From: Heligmosomoides polygyrus polygyrus
Taxonomy: Eukaryota > Nematoda > Chromadorea > Rhabditida > Heligmosomidae
DNA: 64,000 nucleotides
Reading direction: 5' to 3'
NCBI GenBank assembly: GCA_947396885.1
Contig: OX377202.1
Span: 68,048,643-68,112,642, forward strand
Below the pieces are notes generated by a model. That model had not been told where the DNA came from and did no database searches. It was given only the letters and a program-made list of their open reading frames with translations. Within the stretch, counting starts at the first letter, position 1. Each line of letters opens with the position of its first letter. Of the stretch, positions 47,515 through 58,307 are shown piece after piece. The translations under genes were made by a program, and so were the position numbers.

Positions 47515-48800
47515 CCGTTTTCGCCTTCCGGCCCAAAATCGGGCGGAACACGGAACGGAACGGAAGAGCCAAAAATGGTCGGAAACCGGAATTCGGAACA
47601 CGGAAACGGAAATTCCGCACATCCCTGCTGGTTATGCAGACATCAGATCTATTAGGTTGTCCCATAAGTCTTCGCCGTTTTTTTCAACGATTCACTGCAG
47701 ATTTGACCGGCGGTCCCTTGCATAGCGCTGCATAGCTTTCGAAAGAGAATGATTTGCTCTATCAGAACATGCATTGCATTTCTTTTCTTATCATGAATTT
47801 TGTCAATTTTTAGGTCGTTGAAGTGAAAATGAAAAAGTGAAAAAGTAGCCATTTGCGCAGTTGTTCTCTCCGCTTAGGTTTGTAATTTTTTGCGCAGTTT
47901 TTTACAGCATTTGGAAGACAATGTTCTGTACTATAAGAATATGTGTTAGTGCTCTTTGCTCATTTGCACGGAAATCTTTAGTAAAAGGCGAAAGATTTTC
48001 TCGGTCAAATGCAAAGGAACCGGAGATTTGTCCTTTATTGATTTTTAGGTCATCAAATTGGGACGTCCGAAGGAGGATGGTTATATTTGCCGACAGCTCC
48101 TGCTCTGTGGTTGGACTTTTTGGGTTGGTGTTATATGTCACTCGAAAGGAAATGTCTTGCTCTATAAGAATATGTGTAGCGTTTGTTGATTTCTATTGAA
48201 TGTCAACAAAATGCCAAAAAGAGAAAAATCGTCTTCACCAACAACTCCTTCTCCTTCTTCAGTTGTTGATACTCGACAGAAATCAGCGTGAGCCAATAAA
48301 CGCGATACAAATTCTTACTGAACAAGACATCCTCTTCCAAACGACATATAACACCAAGCAAAAAAGTCCAACCACAGAGTCAGAGTTTTGGTAAAATTCG
48401 GACGGAAAAGTCGGACGTCCCAATTTGATGGCTTAAAAATCATTAAAGGACAAATGAGCAAAGAGCACTAACACACATTCTTATAGTACAGAACATTGTC
48501 TTCCAAATGCTATAAAAAATTGCGCAAAAAATTACAAACCAAAGCGGAGAGAACAAGTGCGCCGATGGCCACTTTTTCACTTTTCACTTCAACGACTTAA
48601 AACTTGATAAAGTTCATGATTAAAAAAGAAACACAATACACGTTCTGATAGAGCGTATCATTCTCTTTCGAAAGTTATGCAGCGCTATGCAAGAGACCGC
48701 CGGCGAAATCTGCAGTGAATCGTTGAAAAAAACGGCGGGGACTTGTGGGACAACCTAATATGTGCAGGCTTGTGCGGAATTTCCGTTTCGGGCCGAATTC
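47515..48800. repeat. GGAA-rich repeat, copy 2, interrupted by the mariner foldback
   Basis: The left piece (47,515-47,625) is GGAACGGAACGGAA-rich and ends TTCCGCACATCCCTG. The right piece (48,766-48,800) reads TTGTGCGGAATTTCCGTTTC. Between them lies the foldback element 47,652-48,758, so the mariner-type element landed in or next to an older GGAA-type repeat. The boundaries of the older repeat are approximate. Confidence 0.55.
47652..48758. mobile_element. Foldback element with mariner-type ends and TA duplication (1,107 bp)
   Basis: The left end TTAGGTTGTCCCATAAGTCT and the right end, whose complement begins TTAGGTTGTCCCACAAGTCC, are mariner-type terminal repeats. TA dinucleotides flank both ends (47,650-47,651 and 48,759-48,760), matching the mariner TA target. 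The two arms stay complementary nearly to the centre (about 48,220), so the element is one very long inverted repeat with small indels, for example a 60-bp segment at about 47,975-48,030 missing from the right arm. It encodes no transposase and must have been mobilised in trans. Confidence 0.93.
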
Positions 48801-48924
48801 CAACTTCTTGCCGCTTTGAAACCCTTCGTTCTGTAGTATTTCGTGTCCCGCGCTGCGGTCGGAATGCAGAACAGAAACAATCCTATGAATCTATAAAGCG
48901 CTGATTGTTCTGCGTTGACTAGCC

Positions 48925-49215
48925 ACCTCGTGGAATTGTGAGCGAAGCAAAAGAAAGGGAACAGCTATGCATCGCCCTCCTGGCTCGGATTTCCCGCCTT
49001 AGCCAACCAAGCCTTCCATCCCTCCGGGTCAGCGAATCGCTACCAGAATTGCCTGGGGAAGATAAAGCATATGTTGACTTGTTTATCGGCTGGCGATCGC
49101 AAGTCATTTCATGGGCAGCACACGCATTCAGATCCCCACTGGGTACCGTAGAAGTAGAATTCGTGGCGCATCCCAAAAGGCGTTGAGTGGCACCGGCCTT
49201 TATTCCGTTTTATCT
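48925..49215 (+). repeat. SINE-A copy, nearly full length
   Basis: Contains CCTCCTGGCTCGGATTTCCC (B-box region), CCAACCAAGCCTTCCATCCC, ATCGGCTGGCGATCGCAAGT, the GTAGAAGTAGAATTCGTGGC block and a CCTTTATTCCG end. The A-box region is degraded (GCGAAGCAAAAG). Confidence 0.85.
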
Positions 49216-50699
49216 ATTGCTTAATTGTTTTTCTTTCAAAGCACCCAGAAGCAACCGTTTTCATATCAACGAATCTGTTTACCCTTTCAATGCACTGCGA
49301 TATGCACTTGAACTGCGGTGTAAAACAGCGCTTCTATTTACCTGAAATTATTCATGAAGGTCCGAAACAAAATGACTGCATCAAGTGTACCTAAGAATGC
49401 TCATCTCTACGAAGAATGAAAGTACCGGAATCAAATGGCGTGACGGCTCTTGGAAAGTATGGAGTGCTCAACCCTCAAGTTTTAGCTATCCTGCTATCCA
49501 CTTTTAACTGACCAGGGAAGTCTCTCAGGCATATCTCTGAACTGCGAAAACGAGTACCACTCTGATATTCTCCACCCTTCAAATAGTAGGAAGGAATGTT
49601 CCCTTTTTGCAAAGTCCTTGAAACCAAAGAGCTAGGGAACCTCAAAGTTTACTATGGGATCGCATGCACTCGCACGTGGGCTTGAACGGCAAAAACGTCT
49701 ACCACAGTGAGATTCGCCCAGCACTATATTGCACTGTCAGCATCTAGCACGTAGGCGCGTGTTGCACGTGGAGATAAGAGAGATGGTGAAATACGTCCGG
49801 CTCCGTCGTCGAGGCAAGCAGCTCGGCGGCTCAGTGGTAGTGCCTGCGCATCGTAGGCACAGAGTCGGATGCTCGTTTCCTTGTCCTCGAAGTATTCTGC
49901 ATTTTCAGTGTTCATTCGTTTTTTGGTATCATTCACCCTCCCAACTTTCCCTATGCATATATACTTTCCACTATAGGCTGAAAAGTACGTGTTCAGTGAG
50001 AGATTTTCATATCTGCTCCCTCTATACGCGACACTTTGTATTTTCTGCTGATTTTCGGTAGGACCCTTGGCTACATGGGGGAATGGGCCCTCCCAACTAG
50101 ACATGAATAAAGCAATTAGAAGAGTATATGATGGCACCAGTCCACAAGCCGAGAATGGCTGTCCAGTCAATCTCATGTCATCTAGCATGTGTCCCACATG
50201 ATCAAAGAAGGGCATCCGATCATTGTACAACTCCACTTGTCCCCTACTGCCCGTCGAAGGTGTACAACTAGACACACTGGTGATGGTGATTAAGACTCGG
50301 TAGGTCAGCGAGTATAGGTCACCGTCATATTCTAAGGTATTGCTAGACAGCGGCACGTTTGGCCTTGAAACTCCTCTGGAGAGCCGACAATTAAAAATGT
50401 TACATATAGAGAGATTTTTTATTGAAGAGGAGAACTTTAAGTTTCAACTTCATGTGGAAAGTCAAGAGACGATATTATCCTTAATTGTTTCGACGACGGT
50501 AGCCTTTGAAAAGGAGAAATTCCCGGCTTTAGCTGACGTAGTCGACCTACTCGACCAAACGACGAAATGCTATGTATTAGGTTGCAAAAAACGTCTTTCC
50601 ATTTTTTCAAAGATTCATTACTTCACAACTGCAATGTCAAATCAATTGAGATAAACTCCATTCTGTTCCACTACAATTCTCCAAGTACTGGGTACTTTT
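49216..50699. other. Unassigned stretch with a 210-codon frame
   Basis: A minus-strand frame of 210 codons (50,356-49,724) is long for this base composition; its first 130 residues look moderately protein-like (phrases FFDHVGHMLDDMRLTGQPF), while the end overlaps a tRNA-like plus-strand patch. I recognise no family. It might be an eroded transposon frame. Confidence 0.35.
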
Positions 50700-51304
50700 C
50701 TAATTCCTCTCGCTTAATGGAATGCAGTTCTGGAGTCGTACCATTGCTGAATCCAATTTTTGAGGTCTTCATCCGTTTCAAAATATTTCTCTCCAATTTC
50801 TTGCTTGAGAGCACGGAAGAGATGGTACTCGGTAGGGGCGAGGTCAGGGCTATACGGTGGATGTGGCATTACCTCCAGCCCAGCTCCTTTATTGTTTCTC
50901 TTGCGAGTCTTGCAGCATGTGGTTTTGCACTGAATGTATGACAGGGCATGTGGAATCCAAGCTCCAAATTTCCATGCAAAGCCAAGACCCTTCAGATGGA
51001 TTCCCACTATCCTATGAGACACTCCGAGCTTCTCTGCCAGTTGACGTGCCTTCTGCCTACTATCGGTACGAAGAAGATGGAGTAGTTCAGTGTCGTCCAA
51101 TTCGGGCCTTCCTGACCTTGCTTTGCCCTCGAGTGAATAATCTCCCTTTAAAAACTTTCCGAACCACTCATAACAGGCGCGATGAGTAGTAGATCCTAAG
51201 CCATACGTACGGTTAATTTGCTCGGCTGCCTGACTGCTGTAGACTCTTTAATGAACTCATGAAGAATGTCGTGCCGAAAATGGCCACGAGGTAGATCTGG
51301 CATT
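50700..51304 (-). pseudogene. Mariner transposase relic with internal deletion and frameshift
   Basis: On the minus strand the N-terminus (ATG at 51,303; RHDILHEFIKESTA) shifts frame at about 51,230 and continues AAEQINRTYGLGSTTHRAC, YEWFGKFLKGDYSLEGKARS, GRPELDDTELL and AEKLGVSHR, the paired helix-turn-helix DNA-binding region of mariner. After WIPHAL the sequence jumps to the C-terminal part: LEVMPHPPYSPDLAPTEYHLF then an ETDEDLKNWIQQW tail. The middle of the catalytic domain, including the first catalytic aspartate, is deleted, and the third acid of the D,D34D triad appears as E in APTEYHLF. It cannot be functional. Confidence 0.9.
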
Positions 51305-53397
51305 GAGTCCGGAAGATTGGATAGATAACGAAGTACAGGAAGGGTCTTGACCTGTGTCCGCGTGCGAACGGTAGACAAGTGTGATAGGATTATGAAATCA
51401 GCTATCAATACTGGCTGGTATGTTTACAAGGAGAACGGTAAAAAACTTTTCGAAGTGTGAATGCAGTTTTTTCCAACCTAACAGATGCTTAACATTAACC
51501 GAAGATAGATCATGTCGTGCCACCTGACTCCTGTCTATCAGTTATCGCATTTGAAGATCTCGCTGCTGCAAGTCATCCGACTCTATTGTTCCAGATGGAA
51601 ACAGTTCAAGGAATTCTCTCCTTAAAACCTGTCGACTTCGTGAATTGAGGTTTTATCCGCCTTGAACTCTGACACCACATGGTCGTGAACCCCTGGGAAA
51701 CATTTCCGGCGGGGGCAACTTCTGTGTGGAAGAATACGACAGGCGCGCTTTTTTCTAAAACTAGTAGCTGATGCGTCAGAGAACACTGAACATCGAGCAT
51801 CGGGAATCGGTGGGGGATCGGCTTTCAATACCGCTATGTTTTGCAAGACAGTTTGTGAGAGGAGTCGAGCGCGACCCCTTTTTCCTCTGACGAAAGACGG
51901 AAATCTGTTCGCATGGCGTCAAATTACAAAGAAACACCCAGTTAATGAAGCATCGGACGGAAGCGTGCGCTTGACTCGAGGATGATAGATGGCGCTAATG
52001 CATTCAAACACGATTGAATGTCAAGCTTCGGCGACGCAAAAACGGTCAATCACTCCGCGGCTCAACAACAAGCCGCGCCGTCGCTGGAGTGTTAAACTGC
52101 TGGACAAAGTGTGTGTTCCTTCAAAAATTGATTGTTTTCGTCTCTTCTTCACCTTGGCTGATGCATCCCAAATTAGTGGTACGTGAGTCAGAGAAAGTTG
52201 ACAATTTCGATAAAAACGGTCACGAATTTCCCTTTGAAATTATACCACGCATTTCACGGTTATCCCCTTCTCCCGTTTCGGTTTTTTCCCCAAATTTCTA
52301 ATTCCTACACTTTCACCGTAAACCTAAAAATAACTTTCATATCATTCCATCTTAGTTTAACAGATAGTAAACTTTAATCTGCTAATCCGAAGAACTAGTG
52401 TTATAATTCTGAAAAAGACGTCACGTGTAATTATGTAGAGGTTCTAATGTCTTTGAAGTCGATATGGAAACAAACTTGGTTCCACCGAGTGGCTCATCAC
52501 GGCGGAATTGGTTGTACTACTGAGGCTAGAAGAAAAATCTCCTTTTTTAAGGGTACCTTTCGGTGAGAATCCAGTTACAAAGACAGTCTTAGAACGCGTG
52601 CGGTCGTAGAATTAGGCGGTATAATTAGCAGCAGAAAGGTCATCTTCGACGCGCATATCAGCTAGACGATTACGCGCAGATGATCTCGCTGTCTCGACGC
52701 CGCATACAGAAATGGACTGAAGCAGGAGTGCAGACGGAAGTGCATGCTGCCAGGCGGAAGCGCCCCGGTCCTCTTGTCCAGAGAACTACCTTGTATTAGT
52801 TCACCTTTGACAGGAGCTTCCAAGAACACAGAGGTCCCACAGCGTGTACATAGAACGAAAACGAGCAAACGGATACAAGTTCTGTTATGTGATACACTGG
52901 CTTTTCGAAATATTCTGGTCGGGGTTTCCTAAAAAAGTCATTAATTTGATTTAGATTAGATCGTATGGTAGAGCATGACAGGGATCTATCCTTGTGGTGG
53001 CACCTCACTCTGTCTGCTTGACCAGAGCTAAAAATTTAAAAGTAAACTATTTTATAAAGGCGACGGACAGGACGTCTATATGAGAGGATGCTTCTCTACG
53101 ATTTCCAAGCATGGCAAACCCACATTGTTTGTGTTTGATTCGCTTTTCTACCGATGCCTCTACCGACTAGGATAAATCCCGTGGCAAGTACTACCTGCTG
53201 CGCGCATTCTGTTAAGCTAACCCTCGTCAAATTCAAGCCTTCTCAGTATTTCAAACTATCAAACAAACTCAAAACTTTCGACTCCAACAGATGGCAGCTT
53301 CTTTTCAAAGCAGTTGCGAGCTGCCCTTTGCATTTTAAATAGTTATAGTTACCAGTTCGTGGTGGTAATACGAGTGGGACAGATGTTTATGGCAGAA
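51305..53397. other. Unassigned stretch
   Basis: No protein family, RNA gene or repeat copy is recognisable. Short chance-length frames only. Confidence 0.45.
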
Positions 53398-53417
53398 TTA
53401 TTATTATTATTATTACC
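53398..53417. repeat. (TTA)n microsatellite
   Basis: About six tandem TTA/ATT units just upstream of the minisatellite cluster. Confidence 0.9.
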
Positions 53418-53462
53418 ATATATAATCGAGAGAGGCATGAGTCACTGTCCGACGACATGTTT

Positions 53463-53531
53463 GCACTCTTATGTGAAGCCAATGTGCACTCTTATGTGAA
53501 GCCAGCATGCACTCTTATGTGAAGCCGGCCG
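53463..53531. repeat. Three-copy 23-bp tandem repeat
   Basis: The unit GCACTCTTATGTGAAGCC plus five variable bases occurs at 53,463, 53,486 and 53,509. It leads directly into the GC-rich 9-bp array. Confidence 0.92.
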
Positions 53532-53534
53532 CGC

Positions 53535-53822
53535 ACGCTGCGATGAAACCCGCCGCGTCCGCTGCGTTCGCTGCGTCGGCTGCGTCGGCTGCGTCCGCTG
53601 CGTCCGCTGCGTCCGCTACGTCCGTTGCGTCTGTCGCATCCGCTGCGTCGGCTGCGCTGAAGCTTGCCACGTCCGCCGCGCTCAAGCCAGCCGCGCTCGC
53701 CGCGTCCGCCGCGATAAGTCCGCCGCGTCCACTGCGCTCGCCGCGTCCGCCGCGATAAGTCCGCCGCGTCCACTGCGCCCGCCGCGTCTGCCGCGCTAAG
53801 TCCGCCGCGTCCGCTGCGCCCA
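53535..53822. repeat. GC-rich minisatellite, 9-bp basic unit (TGCGTCCGC-like)
   Basis: About thirty degenerate 9-bp units (GCTGCGTCC / GCCGCGTCC) form the array, with a longer 45-bp segment repeated at its right end (CGCGATAAGTCCGCCGCGTC words). Because the unit is a multiple of three, frames on both strands stay open and would encode simple repeats (AAS, ADA, RSGR); this is a by-product, as no start, splice or flanking coding context supports a gene. Confidence 0.92.
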
Positions 53823-54104
53823 CCGCTTCCGAGGATGATTACTGCTGATGGCGCATGAACTGTCGATGGTGGCATGTTGATCCCACCTAATGTGTTTATG
53901 AGCAGACTGCCAAAGGGATGCAAAGCAGAGAACATTGTGCGATTGCTCTTGGTACGGGTTCATTGACCTTCACCCTCCATTTTCACTTCATTTTTGCATC
54001 CGTCCCTTACTCCATTTTCATCTGCATTTCTGTATTTTCACACTGCAGCTGACCTTTTCCTCACCCATTTTCATTTCTGTTTCAATCTATGCACATGCTA
54101 TGAA
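53823..54104. other. Spacer between two minisatellites
   Basis: Pyrimidine-rich with repeated CATTTTCA/TTCATTT words at 53,970-54,090; no gene seen. Confidence 0.5.
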
Positions 54105-55150
54105 CTACGTTCCTAGCGTGACCCGCCACACCCGAAGCCAGCGAGCCTGGCGTGGCGCACGTCTAGCGTACGACGACGGCGAAGCCAGCGACGGACGCTG
54201 GCTGAGGAAGCATCTCAAACTATGTTTGGACTACGTTCCTAGCGTGGCCCGCACGTCCAGCGTACGGCACCGGCGAAGCCGGCGAGAGACGCTGGCTGAG
54301 GAATCATCACTAGCTACGTTTGGACTACGCTCCTAACGTGGCCCGCACGTCCAGCGTACGGCGCCGGCGAGAGACCCTGGCTGAAGAAGCATCCCAAACT
54401 TTGTTTGGGCTACGTTCCTAGCGTGGCCCGCCACACCCGAAGCCGGCGAAACCGGCAAGCCTGACGTGGCCCGCACGTCCAGCGTACGGCACTGGCGAAG
54501 CCGGCGAGAGACGCTGGCTGAGGAAGCATCCCAAACTATGTTTGGGCTACGTTCCTAGCGTGGCCCGCCACACCCGAAGCCGGCAAGCCTGGCGTGGCCC
54601 GCATGTCCAGCGTACGGCGCCGGCGAAGCCGGCGACGGACGCTGGCTGAGGAATCATCCCCAGCTGCGTTTGGACTACGTTCCCCAGCGTGGCCCGCACG
54701 TCCAGCGTACGGCGCCGGCGAAGCCGGCGAGAGACCCTGGATGAAGAAGCATCCCAAACTTTGTTTGGGCTACGTTCCTAGCGTGGCCCGCCACACACGA
54801 AGCCGGCGAAGCCGGCAAGCCTGGCGTGGCCCGCATGTCCAGCGTACGGCGCCGGCGAAGCCAGCGACGGACGCTGGCTGAGGAATCATCCCCAGCTGCG
54901 TTTGGACTACGTTCCCCAGCGTGGCCTGCCATACTCGAAGCCGGCAAGCCTGACGGGGCCCGCACGTCCAGCGTACGGCGCCGGCGAAGCCGGCGAGAGA
55001 CCCTGGCTGAAGAAGCATCCCAAACTTTGTTTGGGCTACGTTCCTAGCGTCGCCCGCCACACACGAAGCCGGCGAAGCCAGCAAGCCTGGCGTGGCCCGC
55101 ATGTCCAGCGTACGGCGCCGGCGAAGCCGGCGACGGACGCTGGTAGTCCA
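54105..55150. repeat. Modular GC-rich tandem array, nine units of 85-137 bp
   Basis: Units begin at the word CTACG[T/C]TCC at 54,105, 54,231, 54,325, 54,410, 54,547, 54,675, 54,770, 54,907 and 55,036. Each contains GTGGCCCGC, ACGTCCAGCGTACGGC, GCCGGCGAAGCCGGCGA, GACSCTGGCTGA and GAAKCATCCCMAA. Long units carry an extra ACACCCGAAGCCGGC..AAGCCTGGCGTGGCC cassette; short ones (about 85-95 bp) lack it. Open frames through the array occur on both strands and reflect the repeat. Confidence 0.93.
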
Positions 55151-55320
55151 CATAAGGCACACGAGATCATGGGGCAAGCAGACGTCCAGTGGAAGGGTGC
55201 GGGCGAGCTGACAGGTAGACAGGTCGACCAGTCGTCAGGCGTCCTCGAGCTCGAATCCCCTGAAGCTCCTCGTTCGTCCTCCGATCGTGCTCCGCCTCCT
55301 GTAATCATATACTGAGATCT
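55151..55320 (+). other. Non-repetitive right flank of the array with an open frame
   Basis: A plus frame continues from the array into unique sequence (GRQVDQSSGVLELESPEAPR, SSSDRAPPPVIIY) and stops at 55,313. The composition is protein-like, raising the possibility that the array is inside a transcribed frame, but no start or splice site supports it. Confidence 0.25.
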
Positions 55321-57959
55321 CCGTTAAGCTTGAACCATGCCTTGCGTATCGATTGCACATTTATCGGAGGATTTCCTAGGCTCTTACAAAATAAATTGGT
55401 GAGCGTTACTATAAACTCGGCTTTGGTCTACTGCGTCGCCCTTCAATCATAATTCCCTCTTCCTAGCATTTCGTTTTGCTTCTAGTTATCGTCATCGCTT
55501 TAAAAACGCTTTGAAAATCACATAGGAGTCAACTCAGAATATCTGAATGGGGACGCAAGACGGTAAAGCCAGAAGAACGATGATCTCACACCCAGTGAAT
55601 TTTCTGCATTTTCAATGCTTGACGCGGACGCATTCGTAGGCGAACCATCCCAACCGGCAAAAGCATTTGCACCACTTTTTGCACGACCAAAGGAACTCCG
55701 AGCAACGAACGCGTACGGCAATGAAGTTGTTTGGCGGGAAGTGCAAGCTGCTTAAACTGTCCTTCCGCTCGTGCCTCCGGCCGATGTTGCCCACCACTCC
55801 GCGATGCCTCCCTCGCCCCAAGTTAAGCCCATAATGAGCCCAGAAATCAAGCTGTCCGCTCGGTGAACACGAAGACATGGCGAGTGCGACGCGTTTTCCT
55901 TCTTGTCTCTCCACTCGCCGCTTTCCAAACCCCGTTCTCGACATCCCGCATATCAAATCAACATCGTGAGAGCGTATCACGTGTTAACCCGTGCGGCCAG
56001 TCCTTTTAACAGATGGATTGTAGGCCTCTGGCCTGGCGCCTGGGTGATCTCGCTTGAGTTGCAGCCCAATTTGGTTCGAAGACACCTCAACGCCCATTCA
56101 CGCGTCGATCGGTCACTTCATACGAAGTGCCGGCCAGCGGAAAGGAGTTCATCGTTGTCCGTCTCTCGCACGCATGCGGTCCCTCCTCGCGCCGATGTTA
56201 TCTCGGTTCCATCGCGTTGCACTGGGCGGGTTAGCAGCCCCATGCTGACAGAAACCCCGACACTCCGGGCCTTCCATGAGACGGCTACTCACGGTCCCCA
56301 GAAGCGACGCGCAAGCACCGGGTGCGAGTGGCCGAAGAGGGGCCGAACGAGGCGTGTCGGCTCGTTTTTCTGGTTGTCGCCGAGTTGCCTAAAGAGTCGC
56401 ACGCCTCCCATATAATCGCTCGGCGGCCGCAGCGTCGGCGCGCTCTCCCCGTGCCGATTTTAGACCGCTCCACCGGAAAAAGGGCGTCCGACCTCATGTG
56501 CGCGCGCTCAGAGCTGGCTGGATGCTAAGGATAGCGGCGGGGAACGGCTTCTGTCACGCAACACACCTTGCCTACCGAACAAAGACAGTAAACGAAGCGG
56601 CAAGTAATGCCACTGAAAGCTTAATGAGATGCGACAAGACCGTAGGCCTTCTCGGGACAACAGCTAGTGAGCACGAGAGAGAACGTTCGTGTTATTACTG
56701 ATGCTTCGATTTGAGGCAGCCGACAAACCTAGATGAAGAACAACAAACCACGGCTAACCATGCGACGTCGTAAGGGTCCCAATCAGTGACGAGACAAACC
56801 ACGAATGGAGGTTGTTTTCTGGGAATTTGAACGTTCAAGGACGCGAGGTAAAGTAGCACTGTTCCGGCAGTTCATTTAACGGAAGTGATTCCACATTCAC
56901 TTTACGCAACGGAGTCAAGACACTCTGCAGTTGGGCAACATGGCAAAGGTGTACTTCGGCGCCTCTGCGAAGAACTGGGTGCTGTAGGTGAGATACTCAC
57001 ATCAATTCTCGCCTTTTCTGCCATCGCTTCTTCCCGGCGTCTCCATTTCCGCAGCGTGACCCGTTTTGGTTGATGTTTTACAATGCGCTCCCCTCCTTAT
57101 GCGGATAAATAAGAGAGGAAGAAAAGGTGGATGAATTATTCGAACTACGAAATTGCAGAATTGATTTCAGCATCCTTCTTCTTGAAAAACCTGTTATACT
57201 TCCTGACACAGCAAGAGCATGCCTGTCATTGTATTGATTAATACAACAGGAAAACATATAGCTGTGAACAAGATGTTGTGTTTTCCTATTTACAACGAGC
57301 AGTTCAGCTACAACGTTGAGCTCTAAGCAGCAAGGGGAATTTTCTTTGCGATGCTTGGCATCTCACACGTGGGAAAGGCAACATTGCATTCTGGGAAGAA
57401 TTACGTACGTGAATGCGACGTAGATTGTCACTCTGAAGCCGGGCCTACATATGGTTATGACGAACCGCTTCTGATATTTTTTTATTCAAAATATCGTTCA
57501 ACATTATCGCTATCGCTCAAGACTGTCAAGCACATTCTCGTTTCTTTTCTATCAAGTTGAGACTAATCTTCTTTAAGAATTTCTGGCTAAGTCTTTGTTC
57601 CCAAATGGTTCGTGAGGCATGACTGAGCTACGAAGCTGCTTGAAAAGTGGCAGTCGGTGACGAGCGGAGTGTTGCAATAAAGTTGGACAACATTTGGCTT
57701 TGTCTTCCCCGTTGTAAAGCGTTTAGCAACAACTCTAGCAGAGCGGGGCACTATTTGCTGGCCTTCAACGAGCGCTGGTGCTAGGCGAGTCCGAAGTTTA
57801 TAGGAAAGCCGCTGCTCCGAACTAGTGTTAGCGGCATCTGCACGTTGGTGAGCACATTTAAAAGGTAAAAGAACGAGGAATTCGTCAACCATTCTCTGCC
57901 TTGAATGTGGAACTCATTGATTTCTCACGGCATGCTGCGGAGTCTTGATTTTCCGTGCG
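55321..57959. other. Unassigned stretch with a GC-rich island
   Basis: GC-rich sequence spans about 55,740-56,530 with no protein-like frame above 170 codons. At about 57,007-57,080 the minus strand has a coding-like run (PKRVTLRKWRRREEAMAEKA) ending at a GTGAGT donor (57,006-57,001), a candidate exon without a recognised family. Confidence 0.35.
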
Positions 57960-58250
57960 TATTTGACCCACGGAAGCGTGGTAGCGCAGACGGGGAGACG
58001 TCGACTGTACCTTGAATCACCTGTAGGTTCGAGTCCCCTCCATGCTCACCAAACTCTCCACCTCCCTGGGTCGGGAGTGTGGTTCCAGACCTTCTGGGAA
58101 GGACGGAACACCACTGCGCACTCAGCGGGCTAACCATTGCAGCTCATTGCATTCAAATTGCCTCGACGACATCTCATAGAAGCAAAATGCGTGGCGCATC
58201 CCACAAGGGTATTGATTAACGTCTTCCTTTATCCTCTTTCTTCTATCTGG
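57960..58250 (+). repeat. SINE-A copy, full-length, best-preserved B box
   Basis: The head carries A-box-like GTGGTAGCGCAGACGG (about 57,978) and a consensus B box GGTTCGAGTCCCC (about 58,026-58,038). The body follows with CTCCACCTCCCTGGGTCGG, CCAGACCTTCTGGGAAGGA, GCATTCAAATTGCCTCGACG, CATAGAAGCAAAATGCGTGG and GCATCCCACAAGGGTATTGA, ending TTCCTTTATCCTCTTTC. This is the copy in which the tRNA ancestry is clearest. It ends about 60 bp before the candidate exon at 58,308. Confidence 0.87.
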
Positions 58251-58307
58251 CCTAAAATGGCTTGAGGTGGCCAACCTATGAACGAATCTCCGTTTTGTTT
58301 TCCCCAG

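Noticed and set aside
49815..49880. tRNA-like segment (GGCTCAGTGGTAGTGCC resembles an A box)
   Set aside because: No matching B box or acceptor stem could be folded; at best a remnant of a tRNA-derived repeat.
53492..53935. Alanine/serine/arginine-rich frames on both strands
   Set aside because: By-product of the 9-bp GC-rich minisatellite; no start, splice or conserved flank.
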